DNA of 23,711 bases from an uncultured Collinsella sp. (lineage in GTDB: Bacteria > Actinomycetota > Coriobacteriia > Coriobacteriales > Coriobacteriaceae), in NCBI GenBank assembly GCA_900549655.1, contig UROZ01000019.1:1-23711 (forward strand), in the 5' to 3' direction. Under the pieces are notes generated by a model. That model was not told the DNA's origin and searched no databases. It saw nothing but the letters and a program-made list of their open reading frames with translations. The position numbers and the translations under genes were made by a program. Position 1 is the stretch's first letter; every line of letters starts with the position of its first letter. Of this stretch, positions 1-7,369 are shown one piece after another.

Positions 1-1
1 G

Positions 2-79
2 TTGCACAGCGCGAAGCGCGTGGTGCAACCGGGCCGCATGCCCGAGGACATTTTCAGAGGTAAGCCCTCGGCCCCGTGA
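2..79 (+). CDS. possible 3' end of an unidentified gene (partial)
   Basis: A reading frame is open from the window edge to TGA at 77-79 and gives about 25 residues ending IFRGKPSAP. Most third positions are G or C, as in the real genes here, and it would converge on the esterase gene with a 9-bp gap. No domain can be recognised in so short a tail. The first 29 bases also contain an inverted repeat (GTTGCAC at 1-7, GTGCAAC at 23-29, with GCGC/GCGC inside), so this may instead be intergenic palindrome sequence. The family is unknown. Confidence 0.3.
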   Translation: MHSAKRVVQPGRMPEDIFRGKPSAP

Positions 80-88
80 TGGGATAGA

Positions 89-1426
89 TTACCTGTCGAC
101 CCGGGCCGACCACTCCCAGCAGCCCACCGGCTCGCCGTCGATGAGTACGTTGCCCCCGTCGAAGTCTTGATAACACAGGTCGTTGAATTGGTGGATCCAC
201 ACGCCATGGTTGAACGTCTTCTTGGGCGAGCCGTCGGCCTCGCGGTAGCGCCCGGTCAGGTCCTCGACATGGCTAAAGTAGGTGAGATGCACGTTGGCGC
301 CGGCAGCGCGCAGGCGAGCCGTGAGCGGCAGCACGGTCTCCTGCGGTATCACGAGCTCATCGCCCTTGGAGTGCGTAAACCACAGCGGTGTCTTGGCAAG
401 GGCGGCGACGTCCTCGTCCGTGGCGTTGTACCACGGCGCGCAGCAGGGAAGGCCCGCGGCGAAGAACTCGGGGTAGTCGGCGCACAGGCGCAGCGTCATA
501 AAGCCGCCGTTGGAAAGGCCAGCGACCACGATGCGGTCGGTGTCGATGCGGTCGGCATGCTCGGCGACAAACTCGTCGATGAGCGCCTTAATGACGGGGG
601 AGTAGATGCTCTGGTTGGAGTGGCCGAGCTGCTCAGTGCCGTTGTCCATCCAAAACGTGGGCGACTGCGGCACGAGAACCCAGGCAAAGCCGCCAAAGTA
701 GCGTTGGATCTGCGCCTGGCTGATGGCCGTCACGCGGTTGCCGATATAAGCGCGCGTGGCACCCTCGCCCTGCGTGTTGCCCTTGCCTTCGCCGGCACCG
801 TGCAGATACACCACGAGCGGGGCCTTCTGGGGCACGACTGTCGTCTCGGGCGCGAAGGGGTTGAAGCATGCCGAGTCCTCGGCCTTAAAGCTGGGCTCAA
901 AGAAGCCGTACTCGAGCGCGATGCCGTTGACGGCGGTTTTTTGCGTGGCATTGCTCCAGCCCTTGAGCGCGGGGCAGATGTCGCCGCTGCAGGTGTCAAA
1001 GACCAGGCCGCAGGTGGGGTCATCGCCGTCGTTGCCGGGAAGGGCCTCGAGCTGCACGATGCGCAGCTGGTTATCGAGCAAGCGCGAGCCCATCACGCTG
1101 CCCTCGATCTTCTTGGTCAGGCGCTGCTCGGCGATCTCGAGCGCCACATGGGTGCCAAAGGCGAGCTTGCGGCCGTTTTCATCGCACGGGTAGGCGGCGA
1201 GCACGTCGACATAGCCTACGGAAGGTGCGGCGTGGTCGGCGCCGCGCTCTTTGCGCATCAGGATCTCGCCCGTGCGTTCATGGCGCTCTACATATATATG
1301 GAAGGTGCGCGCATCGATATCGTTGGCGCGAACGGTGCACGGCAGGTCGAGCACGACTTTGCTGATCCAGGGGCCAAAGTCTCCCAGCGTGGTGACGGTT
1401 GCGTAGGTGCACGATTTGAGTTCCAT
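89..1426 (-). CDS. alpha/beta-hydrolase esterase with N-terminal beta domain
   Basis: A 445-residue hydrolase of the PHB-depolymerase/prolyl-oligopeptidase-like esterase type. The nucleophile elbow GLSNGG places the catalytic serine at residue 305; HSKGDE gives Asp356 and FNHGVW gives His407, a complete Ser-Asp-His triad in the correct order. LVVYLHGAGEGKG before the elbow is the oxyanion-hole strand. Roughly residues 1-190 form a beta-rich N-terminal domain of the kind seen in multidomain esterases. No signal peptide is visible, so it probably acts in the cytoplasm. ATG at 1426 is preceded by AGAGGAGG with 6-nt spacing. It is divergent from the PTS gene and shares its 490-bp regulatory region, which suggests deacylation of an imported glycoside. 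The substrate (acetyl, feruloyl or other ester) cannot be told from sequence. Confidence 0.85.
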   Translation of the reverse strand: MELKSCTYATVTTLGDFGPWISKVVLDLPCTVRANDIDARTFHIYVERHERTGEILMRKERGADHAAPSVGYVDVLAAYPCDENGRKLAFGTHVALEIAEQRLTKKIEGSVMGSRLLDNQLRIVQLEALPGNDGDDPTCGLVFDTCSGDICPALKGWSNATQKTAVNGIALEYGFFEPSFKAEDSACFNPFAPETTVVPQKAPLVVYLHGAGEGKGNTQGEGATRAYIGNRVTAISQAQIQRYFGGFAWVLVPQSPTFWMDNGTEQLGHSNQSIYSPVIKALIDEFVAEHADRIDTDRIVVAGLSNGGFMTLRLCADYPEFFAAGLPCCAPWYNATDEDVAALAKTPLWFTHSKGDELVIPQETVLPLTARLRAAGANVHLTYFSHVEDLTGRYREADGSPKKTFNHGVWIHQFNDLCYQDFDGGNVLIDGEPVGCWEWSARVDR

Positions 1427-1590
1427 GAGCTGCCTCCTCTGCGCCGCGAGTGGTAAACATCAGCGGCAATACAACTTAAACATGTTTAGTTTAATGCAGA
1501 GCTACAGAACAGGCAGATGAACTCGGTAAACGGTCAAAATGAACACTCAACAAATTACTAAACATTCGTTTATCACCATTTAGCAGGGCT

Positions 1591-1610
1591 TTTGTTGATG
1601 GGTCAACAAA
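1591..1610. repeat. perfect 8-4-8 inverted repeat, possible operator
   Basis: TTTGTTGA, then TGGG, then TCAACAAA forms a perfect inverted repeat. It lies near the middle of the esterase/PTS intergenic region and could be a dimeric regulator site. No U-tract follows it on either strand, so it does not look like a terminator. Confidence 0.4.
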
Positions 1611-1793
1611 GAATAGAGGTGTTTACCAAATTAAAAGACCACGTAAATAGGCATTTAGCAGCAGAGCGTCAAATAGACAATCCCTTACCGTTCAAGTACG
1701 TTCACCCCCGATTTCCTACCGTTCACCGGACTACAGACGGCAAAATTGCCACAAATTAGACGTTCCGTGTAAACTAAAGCCCGTAAACGTTCA

Positions 1794-1810
1794 GTAAACA
1801 CATTGTTTAC
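1794..1810. promoter_or_regulatory. perfect palindrome GTAAACA-CAT-TGTTTAC upstream of the PTS promoter
   Basis: A 7-3-7 perfect inverted repeat and the best-formed member of the local GTAAAC family. Its centre (1802) is about 57 bp upstream of the start expected from the TATAGT at 1847-1852, a position typical for an activator. The binding protein is unknown; the AraC and RpiR regulators in this window are candidates only by proximity. Confidence 0.45.
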
Positions 1811-1846
1811 GACAGCGTATCCAAGGGTTCGGTGGCCGTAAGGGGT

Positions 1847-1852
1847 TATAGT
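1847..1852 (+). promoter_or_regulatory. probable -10 element (TATAGT) of the PTS gene
   Basis: TATAGT matches the sigma-70-type -10 consensus at five of six positions. The sequence 17-18 bp upstream (AGGGTT region) is not a recognisable -35 box, which fits a promoter that needs an activator. The start would be near 1859, giving a leader of about 58 nt. Confidence 0.35.
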
Positions 1853-1916
1853 CGCCGAGCCAAAGGCGTGCCTACGCCCAAACGAGTAGGCACACGATGA
1901 TATGGGGAGGGGTCCC

Positions 1917-3344
1917 ATGGCAGTAGATAACAAGCAGATTGCCACCGATGTCCTCGAGCTCGTGGGCGGTGCGGAGAATGTTTCCGTCGCCACCAACTGC
2001 ATGACGCGTCTGCGTCTGACGCTCAAGGACAACAACAAGGCCGACGTGGAGAAGATCAAGAAGGTCAAGGGTGTTCTGGGTTGCCAGTTCGCCGGCAGCC
2101 AGCTCCAGGTCATCATCGGCCAGAACGTGCCCAAGGTGCTCGCCGAGTTCGTCGCCATGTCCGGCGTCAAGCAGGGTGCCGCGGTCGACGAGAACCTCGA
2201 TGCTCCCAAGGAGAAGTTCGAGCTCAAGAACCTGCCGAACATCATCCTCGACTATCTGTCGGGCTCCATGACCCAGCTGATCCCGCTGCTCATGGCCGGC
2301 GGTCTGTTCCGCACCATCGCTGCGGTCCTCGGTCCCACCATGCTCGGCGTTCTCTCTGACACCGATCCGACCTACACGTTCCTCTACACCACCCTGTACG
2401 AGGCCACGTTCACCTTTATCCCCATCTACCTGGGCTATGCCGCCGCTAAGAAGCTCGGCGCCTCCCCGGTTCTGGGCATGCTCCTCGGCGGCGCCCTCAT
2501 GGCCCCGTCCGTCGTGAGTGTCGCGACCCAGGATGGCGGCGGAATCATCTCCGTCTACGGCATTCAGATCGCCGCTGCCAACTATCAGCAGTCCGTCCTG
2601 CCGATTATCCTTTCGGTGCCTGTCCTCTACTTCGTCGAGAAGTTCTTTAAGAAGGTCATGCCCGACGTGCTCTCCACGGTCTTCACGCCGTTCTGCACCA
2701 TGATCGTTACCATCCCCATCGCCTTCATCGTCCTCGCCCCGCTCGGCAACGAGATCGGCAGCCTCATCGCTAACGCCCTCTTCGGTCTCGCTGACATGGG
2801 TGGCATCGGTATCCTGCTCGTCATGGCCGTCCTCGGCGCCTTCTGGCAGCTCTTCGTGGTCTGCGGTATGCACATGCCCGTCATCCTGCTCGCTCAGGTT
2901 CAGATCATCGCTGCCGGCTACGATCCCTTCGTCTTCGTTTCCACCAACTGCGCTATGGCCGCTGTCTGGGGCTGCGCCTTCGGTGCCTTCCTCAAGATGA
3001 AGAACCCCGACGAGAAGGGTCTTGCCCTGGGCTACGTCATCTCCGCCATCGCCGGCGGCGTCACCGAGCCCGCACTCTTCGGTATCCTCATGCGCTTCCG
3101 TCGCACCATGTTCGGTATGTTCATCGGCGGTGCCATCGGCGCTGTGTTCTCCGGCCTCATGGGCGTTACCTATTACCTCGCTGGCGGTGCCTCCAACTTC
3201 CTGGTCTTCACCAACTACCTGCAGGGTGGCCAGATGAACACCGTCTGGGCTATCGTCGGTATGGCAATCTCCTTTGTCATCGCCGCTGCCGTCGTCTTCG
3301 TCGCCGGCTTCTCCAAGGAGGAGCTCGCCGAGATGGAGGCCTAA
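1917..3344 (+). CDS. PTS EIIBC, glucose/sucrose/beta-glucoside family
   Basis: A 475-residue inner-membrane sugar permease that phosphorylates its substrate on import. Residues 1-90 are the IIB domain, with phospho-cysteine Cys28 in TNCMTRLRL. From about residue 105 a IIC domain with about ten hydrophobic segments follows, carrying the sugar-binding motif GGVTEPALFG (Glu384). The protein stops after IIC: the IIA domain fused in BglF-type relatives of about 625 residues is absent, and a separate IIA is encoded at 22277-22813. I chose ATG 1917 because GGGGAGGGG ends 5 nt before it; an in-frame ATG at 1902 would lie upstream of that site. The nearby GH1 phospho-glucosidase favours aryl- or alkyl-beta-glucosides as substrates. 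Sucrose or trehalose specificity is not excluded by sequence. Confidence 0.9.
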   Translation: MAVDNKQIATDVLELVGGAENVSVATNCMTRLRLTLKDNNKADVEKIKKVKGVLGCQFAGSQLQVIIGQNVPKVLAEFVAMSGVKQGAAVDENLDAPKEKFELKNLPNIILDYLSGSMTQLIPLLMAGGLFRTIAAVLGPTMLGVLSDTDPTYTFLYTTLYEATFTFIPIYLGYAAAKKLGASPVLGMLLGGALMAPSVVSVATQDGGGIISVYGIQIAAANYQQSVLPIILSVPVLYFVEKFFKKVMPDVLSTVFTPFCTMIVTIPIAFIVLAPLGNEIGSLIANALFGLADMGGIGILLVMAVLGAFWQLFVVCGMHMPVILLAQVQIIAAGYDPFVFVSTNCAMAAVWGCAFGAFLKMKNPDEKGLALGYVISAIAGGVTEPALFGILMRFRRTMFGMFIGGAIGAVFSGLMGVTYYLAGGASNFLVFTNYLQGGQMNTVWAIVGMAISFVIAAAVVFVAGFSKEELAEMEA

Positions 3345-3385
3345 GGCCAAGCCATTCGGTCGCATACGACCTTACCTACACGACA

Positions 3386-3422
3386 GGGCCCCGTCAGGCG
3401 CAAGCCCGGCGGGGCCCTTCTT
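3386..3422 (+). terminator. intrinsic terminator after the PTS gene
   Basis: GGGCCCCG (3386-3393) pairs perfectly with CGGGGCCC (3410-3417), followed by TTCTT. It lies 41 bp after the PTS stop codon and separates this gene from the DUF4038 gene, perhaps only partially. Confidence 0.7.
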
Positions 3423-3482
3423 GCAAGGTAGACTGGAGTGGGCAAGTGGTGTCCGCCCGCAGGGGTTTGTTAAACGGCGGGG

Positions 3483-3511
3483 GCTTTCGCATCAGGGGTT
3501 ACCGCGAAAGC
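3483..3511 (+). repeat. leader hairpin before the DUF4038 gene
   Basis: GCTTTCGC (3483-3490) pairs perfectly with GCGAAAGC (3504-3511) across a 13-nt loop. It ends about 45 nt before the start codon. No U-tract follows, so it is a structured leader rather than a terminator. Confidence 0.4.
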
Positions 3512-3555
3512 TTCTGCCGGTTCGCAATTCCTTTATCGAGCGAAAGGACATGCAG

Positions 3556-4869
3556 ATGAGTTTGGGAAAACTGACCGTCAACGGTCGTCAGGACGGTTTT
3601 TTGTGCGAGGGCAAGCCGTTCTTTTGGTTTGCCGATACGTGCTGGAGTGCGTTTACCAGCATCCCCGAGGCCGACTGGGACTACTATCTGACCCGCCGCG
3701 CCGAGCAGGGCATGAACGTGCTGCAGATTAACACGCTGCCGCAGTGGGATCGCTGCTGCCCCGATCTGGGCATTTGGCCCTATGCCAGCGAGGATGGCGT
3801 GCGCTTTGATTGGTCTCAACCCAACCAGGCGTATTGGGATCGCGCCGCCGCCATGTGCCGCGCTGCCGTCGAGCACGGCATTCGTCCGGCGCTCGTGCTC
3901 ATGTGGTGTAACTACGTGCCCGGTACCTGGGGCGCTAAGATCGCCGAGCGTTGCGGTGCCGAGGTTATGCCGCGCGAGGAGGTCCGTGCCCACGTTGCCC
4001 GCGTCGTCGAGAACCTGGGCGAGTTCGATCCCGTCTATGTGGTGACGGGCGACACGGACTTTGCCGGTGACGAGGCGATTGCCTATTACGAGGATGCGCT
4101 CGACGAGGTTGCGAAGCGCGCGCCCGAGGCCCTGCGTACCATGCACATCAATCGCGGTAACCGCACGATTCCCGCGCAGTATTTGGACCGCCTGGACTTC
4201 TATATGTTCCAGCCCGGCCACAACTACGAAGGCCAGCCCGAGGCCTGGCACCTGCCTCAGGACTTTATCGCCAGCTATCCCAAAAAGCCGATGGTCAACT
4301 CCGAGCCCTGCTACGAGCAGATGGGTGCGTCGCGCAACGTGTACTGGCGTTTTACCGCGCAGGACTGTCGCGCGAGCGTGTGGTCTTCGATCCTTGCCGG
4401 CGCCAGCGCGGGCGTGACCTACGGCGCGCACGGCGTGTGGAACTGGCAGACCAGCAAGAGCCAGGGCTCTGTCCTGGGTGAGGGCTTTGATATGCCGTTC
4501 CGCTGGCAGGAGTGTCTGCAGTTTGCGGGCGTGTGGGACTTTGCCGCCATCGAGCATGTGCTTGCCGGCCTGGGTGCCACGGCGTGCGATGACGCCCTTG
4601 CCGTGGTTCCCGCACAGGAGCTGCTCGACGACGCGCGCGAGGCCATCCGCGTGGCGCGTATTGGCGAGCGTGTCGTCACCTATCTGCCGCGTACCACGGC
4701 GCTTACGTTTAAGCTCGATAGTGCGCGCGGCTGGTCGGCGACGGCCTTCGACATGGAGGCCAAGCGTATCGCCAAGCTGCCCGTTCGCGATAACGGCGAC
4801 GGCACCGTGCGCGTAGCTCAGCATCCCTTTGAGCACGACGCCCTGGTGGTCCTGACTCCCGAGCACTAA
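3556..4869 (+). CDS. DUF4038-domain glycoside hydrolase, GH140 apiosidase-like
   Basis: 437 residues. The N-terminal two thirds match the DUF4038 (apiosidase-like) TIM barrel, beginning LTVNGRQDGFLCEGKPFFWF and continuing with ADTCW and RRAEQGMNVLQ. Family knowledge puts an Asp acid/base and a Glu nucleophile in GH140; the likely counterparts are Asp166 or Asp168 in TGDTDF and Glu250 in NSEPCYE. The last 90 or so residues form a beta-sandwich of the collagen-binding-like type that follows DUF4038. No signal peptide is visible, so the enzyme is probably cytoplasmic, unlike the secreted enzymes that attack rhamnogalacturonan II. ATG 3556 has AAAGGA 7 nt upstream; ATG 3550 would leave only 1 nt. 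Action on apiosyl glycosides is inferred; other beta-glycosides are possible. Confidence 0.82.
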   Translation: MSLGKLTVNGRQDGFLCEGKPFFWFADTCWSAFTSIPEADWDYYLTRRAEQGMNVLQINTLPQWDRCCPDLGIWPYASEDGVRFDWSQPNQAYWDRAAAMCRAAVEHGIRPALVLMWCNYVPGTWGAKIAERCGAEVMPREEVRAHVARVVENLGEFDPVYVVTGDTDFAGDEAIAYYEDALDEVAKRAPEALRTMHINRGNRTIPAQYLDRLDFYMFQPGHNYEGQPEAWHLPQDFIASYPKKPMVNSEPCYEQMGASRNVYWRFTAQDCRASVWSSILAGASAGVTYGAHGVWNWQTSKSQGSVLGEGFDMPFRWQECLQFAGVWDFAAIEHVLAGLGATACDDALAVVPAQELLDDAREAIRVARIGERVVTYLPRTTALTFKLDSARGWSATAFDMEAKRIAKLPVRDNGDGTVRVAQHPFEHDALVVLTPEH

Positions 4870-4937
4870 CGCCCGAGCTCCAACACTTCCGATCCCTCCA
4901 TCCCCTTCTCCATCGCACGCAACCCAGTCCCTCAATA

Positions 4938-5004
4938 AGTTGCGGTGGAATAGTTCCTAAAAAGTGCCCTCAGCCGGACAAACAGGAACTATTCCACCGC
5001 AACT
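4938..5004. repeat. 67-nt palindromic repeat, copy 1
   Basis: A 21-base arm beginning AGTTGCGGTGGAATAG at 4938 is perfectly complementary to 4984-5004, with a 25-nt loop. It belongs to a family with further copies at 5034, 10532 and 15665. It lies between the DUF4038 gene and the LuxR gene. Confidence 0.85.
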
Positions 5005-5033
5005 GAGCGCGCGATCGGAGAAGGGCTCCTTTG

Positions 5034-5098
5034 GTTGCGGTGAAATACGGTCTAAATCCAGCCTTTTTGGCTGTAAACAGTCCGTATTCCACCGCAAC
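5034..5098. repeat. 67-nt palindromic repeat, divergent copy 2
   Basis: Arms of 17 bases, GTTGCGGTGAAATACGG and CCGTATTCCACCGCAAC, pair with one mismatch. The outer halves match copy 1, but the inner part (TAGTTCC in the family) is replaced in both arms, so pairing is kept while sequence differs. The loop contains a small AGCC-TTTTT-GGCT hairpin. It sits 29 bp after copy 1. Confidence 0.75.
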
Positions 5099-5103
5099 TG
5101 CTG

Positions 5104-5132
5104 TTGAGGGCGGTAGAGGTCTGATGTGTAAT
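5104..5132 (+). promoter_or_regulatory. probable promoter of the LuxR-type gene
   Basis: TTGAGG (5104-5109) and TGTAAT (5127-5132) are separated by exactly 17 bp. Transcription would start near 5139, about 70 nt before the chosen start codon and just after palindrome copy 2. Confidence 0.4.
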
Positions 5133-5211
5133 ACTTCCGGCATTGCGTGTGTAGTAAGACCCGTTCTCCATTAAAATGGTTTTCCGGACATCTAAGCGGG
5201 TGGGGGTTACC

Positions 5212-6755
5212 ATGAGGGACCTGGGAGACACAACCGCATATTTGCGCCGGGGCATACGGGAGATTCTGTGCCTGGCGCTTTTCTTTTTCACGTTTTTGGC
5301 CGGCGAGTACTTCTTTGACGTACGCGTGGCCGAGTTTGTGCCAGCGAACGAGGTTGTTATCTACGAAAGCATCGTCGTCGGCGCGAGCGTGATTGGCTAT
5401 TTTGTGCGTCCTCTCCTGTACTATCGCCGTCCCCAGGCAATCGATGCAACGAGCGATATGACGGGCGTGCTGCTGGTGTCGGCATTGCTGCTGCTGATTA
5501 TGGCGGCGCAGTTTCAGGTTGTGATTGCGGGCGGTCTGGTGCGTGCTGCGCCTTGGGCTACTGCGGATCGACCGCCCATGCCAATCTGGCGCGGCGTTTT
5601 GCGCAGACGCCTTGTCTGGCACGTGCCGTGGCGGTTTCTTATGCTGCGGGCATTTTGGTACAGGTGCTCAACCATATGGTGATGCCTGCGGGCATTCCTC
5701 AACAGTTTGTCCTTATTGCCTGTGCGATTGCGCTGGTTGGGCTGCTTCACGGTACCCGCCGAGCTAAATTGCGCGATGAGTCTGCGCCGGAGTTCAAGTT
5801 CGAGATTGCCGAGCTATCGGTCGACGCATCGGAGCATGGCGCCAAGTGGCGCGATAGTCCCGAGGCAAAGGCGGCCTTCCAAGGTGCCGTAGTGCGCTTG
5901 ACGGTGGCGACCGCCTGCCTTACCGGCGTATTCGCGGCTCTCAACGCCGGTCTTACGACCTCGCATGCCGCCGGCGCCATCGATCTGGGCGACTGGCCGC
6001 GCTTGCTGCTGGTTGTGAGCGCGCTTGCCGCCGGCGCCCTGTATGACCTGCGAGGACGCTCGTATATGAATATCATCATGACGTGCGCCGCCATGCTGTC
6101 CACGCTCTCGTTCTTCGTGCTTATCACCGATGGCAACGGTGGCAATGCGCTCGCTGCCACGATTATCTTTTACCTGGGCACGGGCTTTTTCGTGGTGTTC
6201 TTCACCGCGAAGTTCGCCGCGATTTCGATGTATGCGCGCTGGTCGTATTTGTGGCCGTGCATGGGCCGCGCCATCAACAATATTTGCTCAATGCTTGTGA
6301 CGGCGCCGGCGGTGGCGATCATCTCGAGCCAAAACGTGCTAATGGCGGTAGGTGTCGTACTCGTGCTATTTGTCGGCATTGCGATCTCGCTGCTGGGGCA
6401 GTTTGGACAGGGTGCCGAGGCCGAGGCTGCGCACAGCGGGCTGGCGTTTGCCACCGACGATCTTGGCGTGAGCCGTGCGCCCGATCAGGCCGACGCGGTG
6501 CCCCTGGAGGTGCCGGAGCTTTCGTTTGACGATCGACTCGATGGCTTCGTTACCGCCTTTGGGCTTACGAAGCGCGAACGCGATGTGCTGGAGGCGTTGG
6601 TCGTCTCGGACGACAGCGTGCAGGACGTGGCGGCGGCGCTCTTCCTTTCGCGTTCTACGCTCTACCGCCACATCGCCTCGATCAACAAAAAGACCGGTGC
6701 CGCCTCGCGCGTGGCCCTCATCAACTTCTTCTGGTCCTGGACACCCCAAGACTAG
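5212..6755 (+). pseudogene. membrane LuxR-type regulator, broken by a -1 frameshift
   Basis: A regulator of about 514 residues if intact: an N-terminal domain of about 11 hydrophobic spans, then a LuxR helix-turn-helix at the C-terminus (LTKRERDVLEALVVS, then LSRSTLYRHIASINKKTGA). This architecture is abundant in Coriobacteriia and is linked there to control of neighbouring metabolic genes. The first frame runs from ATG 5212 through QFQVVIAGGLVRAA and then loses hydrophobic character. The family-like sequence resumes one frame back at LGYCGSTAHANLARRF (from 5553). Restoring one base near 5548-5552 (GCGCC read as GCGGCC) joins the halves as VRAAALGYCG. Both halves keep normal codon use, so the break is recent or a sequencing error. 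The start at 5212 follows a G-rich stretch; its Shine-Dalgarno is only moderate. Confidence 0.8.
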
Positions 6756-6757
6756 CT

Positions 6758-6797
6758 AACCACCACAAAGGGGACAGGCACCTTTGTGGTGGTTTTT
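6758..6797 (+). terminator. 37-nt hairpin repeat, copy 1, likely terminator of the LuxR gene
   Basis: AACCACCACAAAGG (6758-6771) pairs perfectly with CCTTTGTGGTGGTT (6781-6794) over the 9-nt loop GGACAGGCA, and the T-run continues to 6797. It begins 3 bp after the LuxR stop codon. The same hairpin recurs at 10490-10526, and a decayed copy lies in the mgtA leader. Confidence 0.65.
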
Positions 6798-6899
6798 ACC
6801 TGCGAAAATGTGAATATGAGACATTTGTCACCTGCCGTTTTGGCGCTCAAAGGCATATGAATGTGATGTTGAGCGAAGCAGAACGGAAGGGGTGCACCT

Positions 6900-7352
6900 A
6901 TGGCGTCTCGGGGTTGCGCGTCTAATAAAATCGCGGGCGCGCTTATCGCCGTGGTTGTTGTTGCCGCGGCGGTGACACTCATGCGAGCTTACGGCGCCGG
7001 CGCCCATGGCGCTCAGGGAAAGACTGCCGCGCAAGCTTCGCTCAATGATTGTGCCGCCGCTCCGGTGGCGGTCAGGCTTATCGAGGACGGAGAGGCGCGG
7101 GCGGTCTATGAGACCGACGATGCCGAGCTGGTCGCATCGACCTTTGCCGCGCTCGACGATTGCACCGTGGGAGATGCGGTGGATGAGCGGATGAGCGACG
7201 CCGGTCGCACGCTCGTCTTTGTCTATGCGGACGGCTCGGAGCGGTCGGTGGAGCTCGAAGGCAAGAATATCGTGCTCGACAAGACGGCATATCGTCTCGA
7301 CGGTGCCGACGAACTGTGGCGACAGCTTGCCGCCATCAAAAACAGCCAATGA
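6900..7352 (+). CDS. small membrane-anchored hypothetical protein
   Basis: 150 residues with one N-terminal hydrophobic span at about residues 11-28 (IAGALIAVVVVAAAVTL) after a short basic segment. The rest is soluble and acidic, so it is either a signal-anchored extracytoplasmic protein or has an uncleaved signal. The soluble part looks like a small alpha/beta domain, including VFVYADGSERSVELEGKNIV. I do not recognise the family. ATG 6900 has GGAAGGGG about 8 nt upstream. It is the first gene of a four-gene same-strand run and ends 17 bp before the zinc-ribbon gene, so co-transcription is likely. Confidence 0.8.
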   Translation: MASRGCASNKIAGALIAVVVVAAAVTLMRAYGAGAHGAQGKTAAQASLNDCAAAPVAVRLIEDGEARAVYETDDAELVASTFAALDDCTVGDAVDERMSDAGRTLVFVYADGSERSVELEGKNIVLDKTAYRLDGADELWRQLAAIKNSQ

Positions 7353-7369
7353 AATGAGGGGTGTACGGG

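Larger units (their letters stand above)
1427..1916. promoter_or_regulatory. AT-rich divergent regulatory region with repeated GTAAAC/GTTTAC half-sites
   Basis: 490 bp without a gene, clearly more AT-rich than the flanks. GTAAAC or its complement occurs at 1453-1458, 1526-1531, 1621-1626, 1769-1774, 1783-1788, 1794-1799 and 1805-1810. Related palindromes are TAAACATGTTTA (1477-1488) and TAAAC-N4-GTTTA (1559-1572). A second word, ACCGTTCA or ACGTTCA, recurs at 1687-1694, 1698-1704, 1719-1726 and 1787-1793. The density of half-sites between two divergent sugar genes points to cooperative regulator binding. The regulator is not identified. Confidence 0.5.

Noticed and set aside
167..1456. 429-codon plus-strand frame opposite the esterase
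   Set aside because: No motifs or ribosome site. The minus strand encodes a complete Ser-Asp-His hydrolase.
1902..1916. Earlier ATG (1902) as the PTS start
   Set aside because: It overlaps the Shine-Dalgarno of ATG 1917 and would add five residues (MGRGP) that look non-coding.
1872..3365. Long minus-strand frame opposite the PTS gene
   Set aside because: Its Asp/Glu/His/Gly-rich translation is the usual shadow of codons ending in C. EIIBC motifs on the plus strand settle the coding strand.
3345..3555. BglG/LicT-type antiterminator (RAT) site between the PTS and DUF4038 genes
   Set aside because: The terminator is clear, but no RAT-like sequence overlaps it and no BglG-type gene is present in the window.
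4938..5098. CRISPR-like array from two neighbouring repeats
   Set aside because: The units are palindromes with differing inner arms, only two adjacent copies, no regular spacers and no cas genes.
5540..5560. Programmed -1 frameshift in the LuxR-type gene
   Set aside because: There is no X-XXY-YYZ slippery heptamer or downstream pseudoknot that I can see, and the family is normally one frame. A simple base loss is the better explanation.
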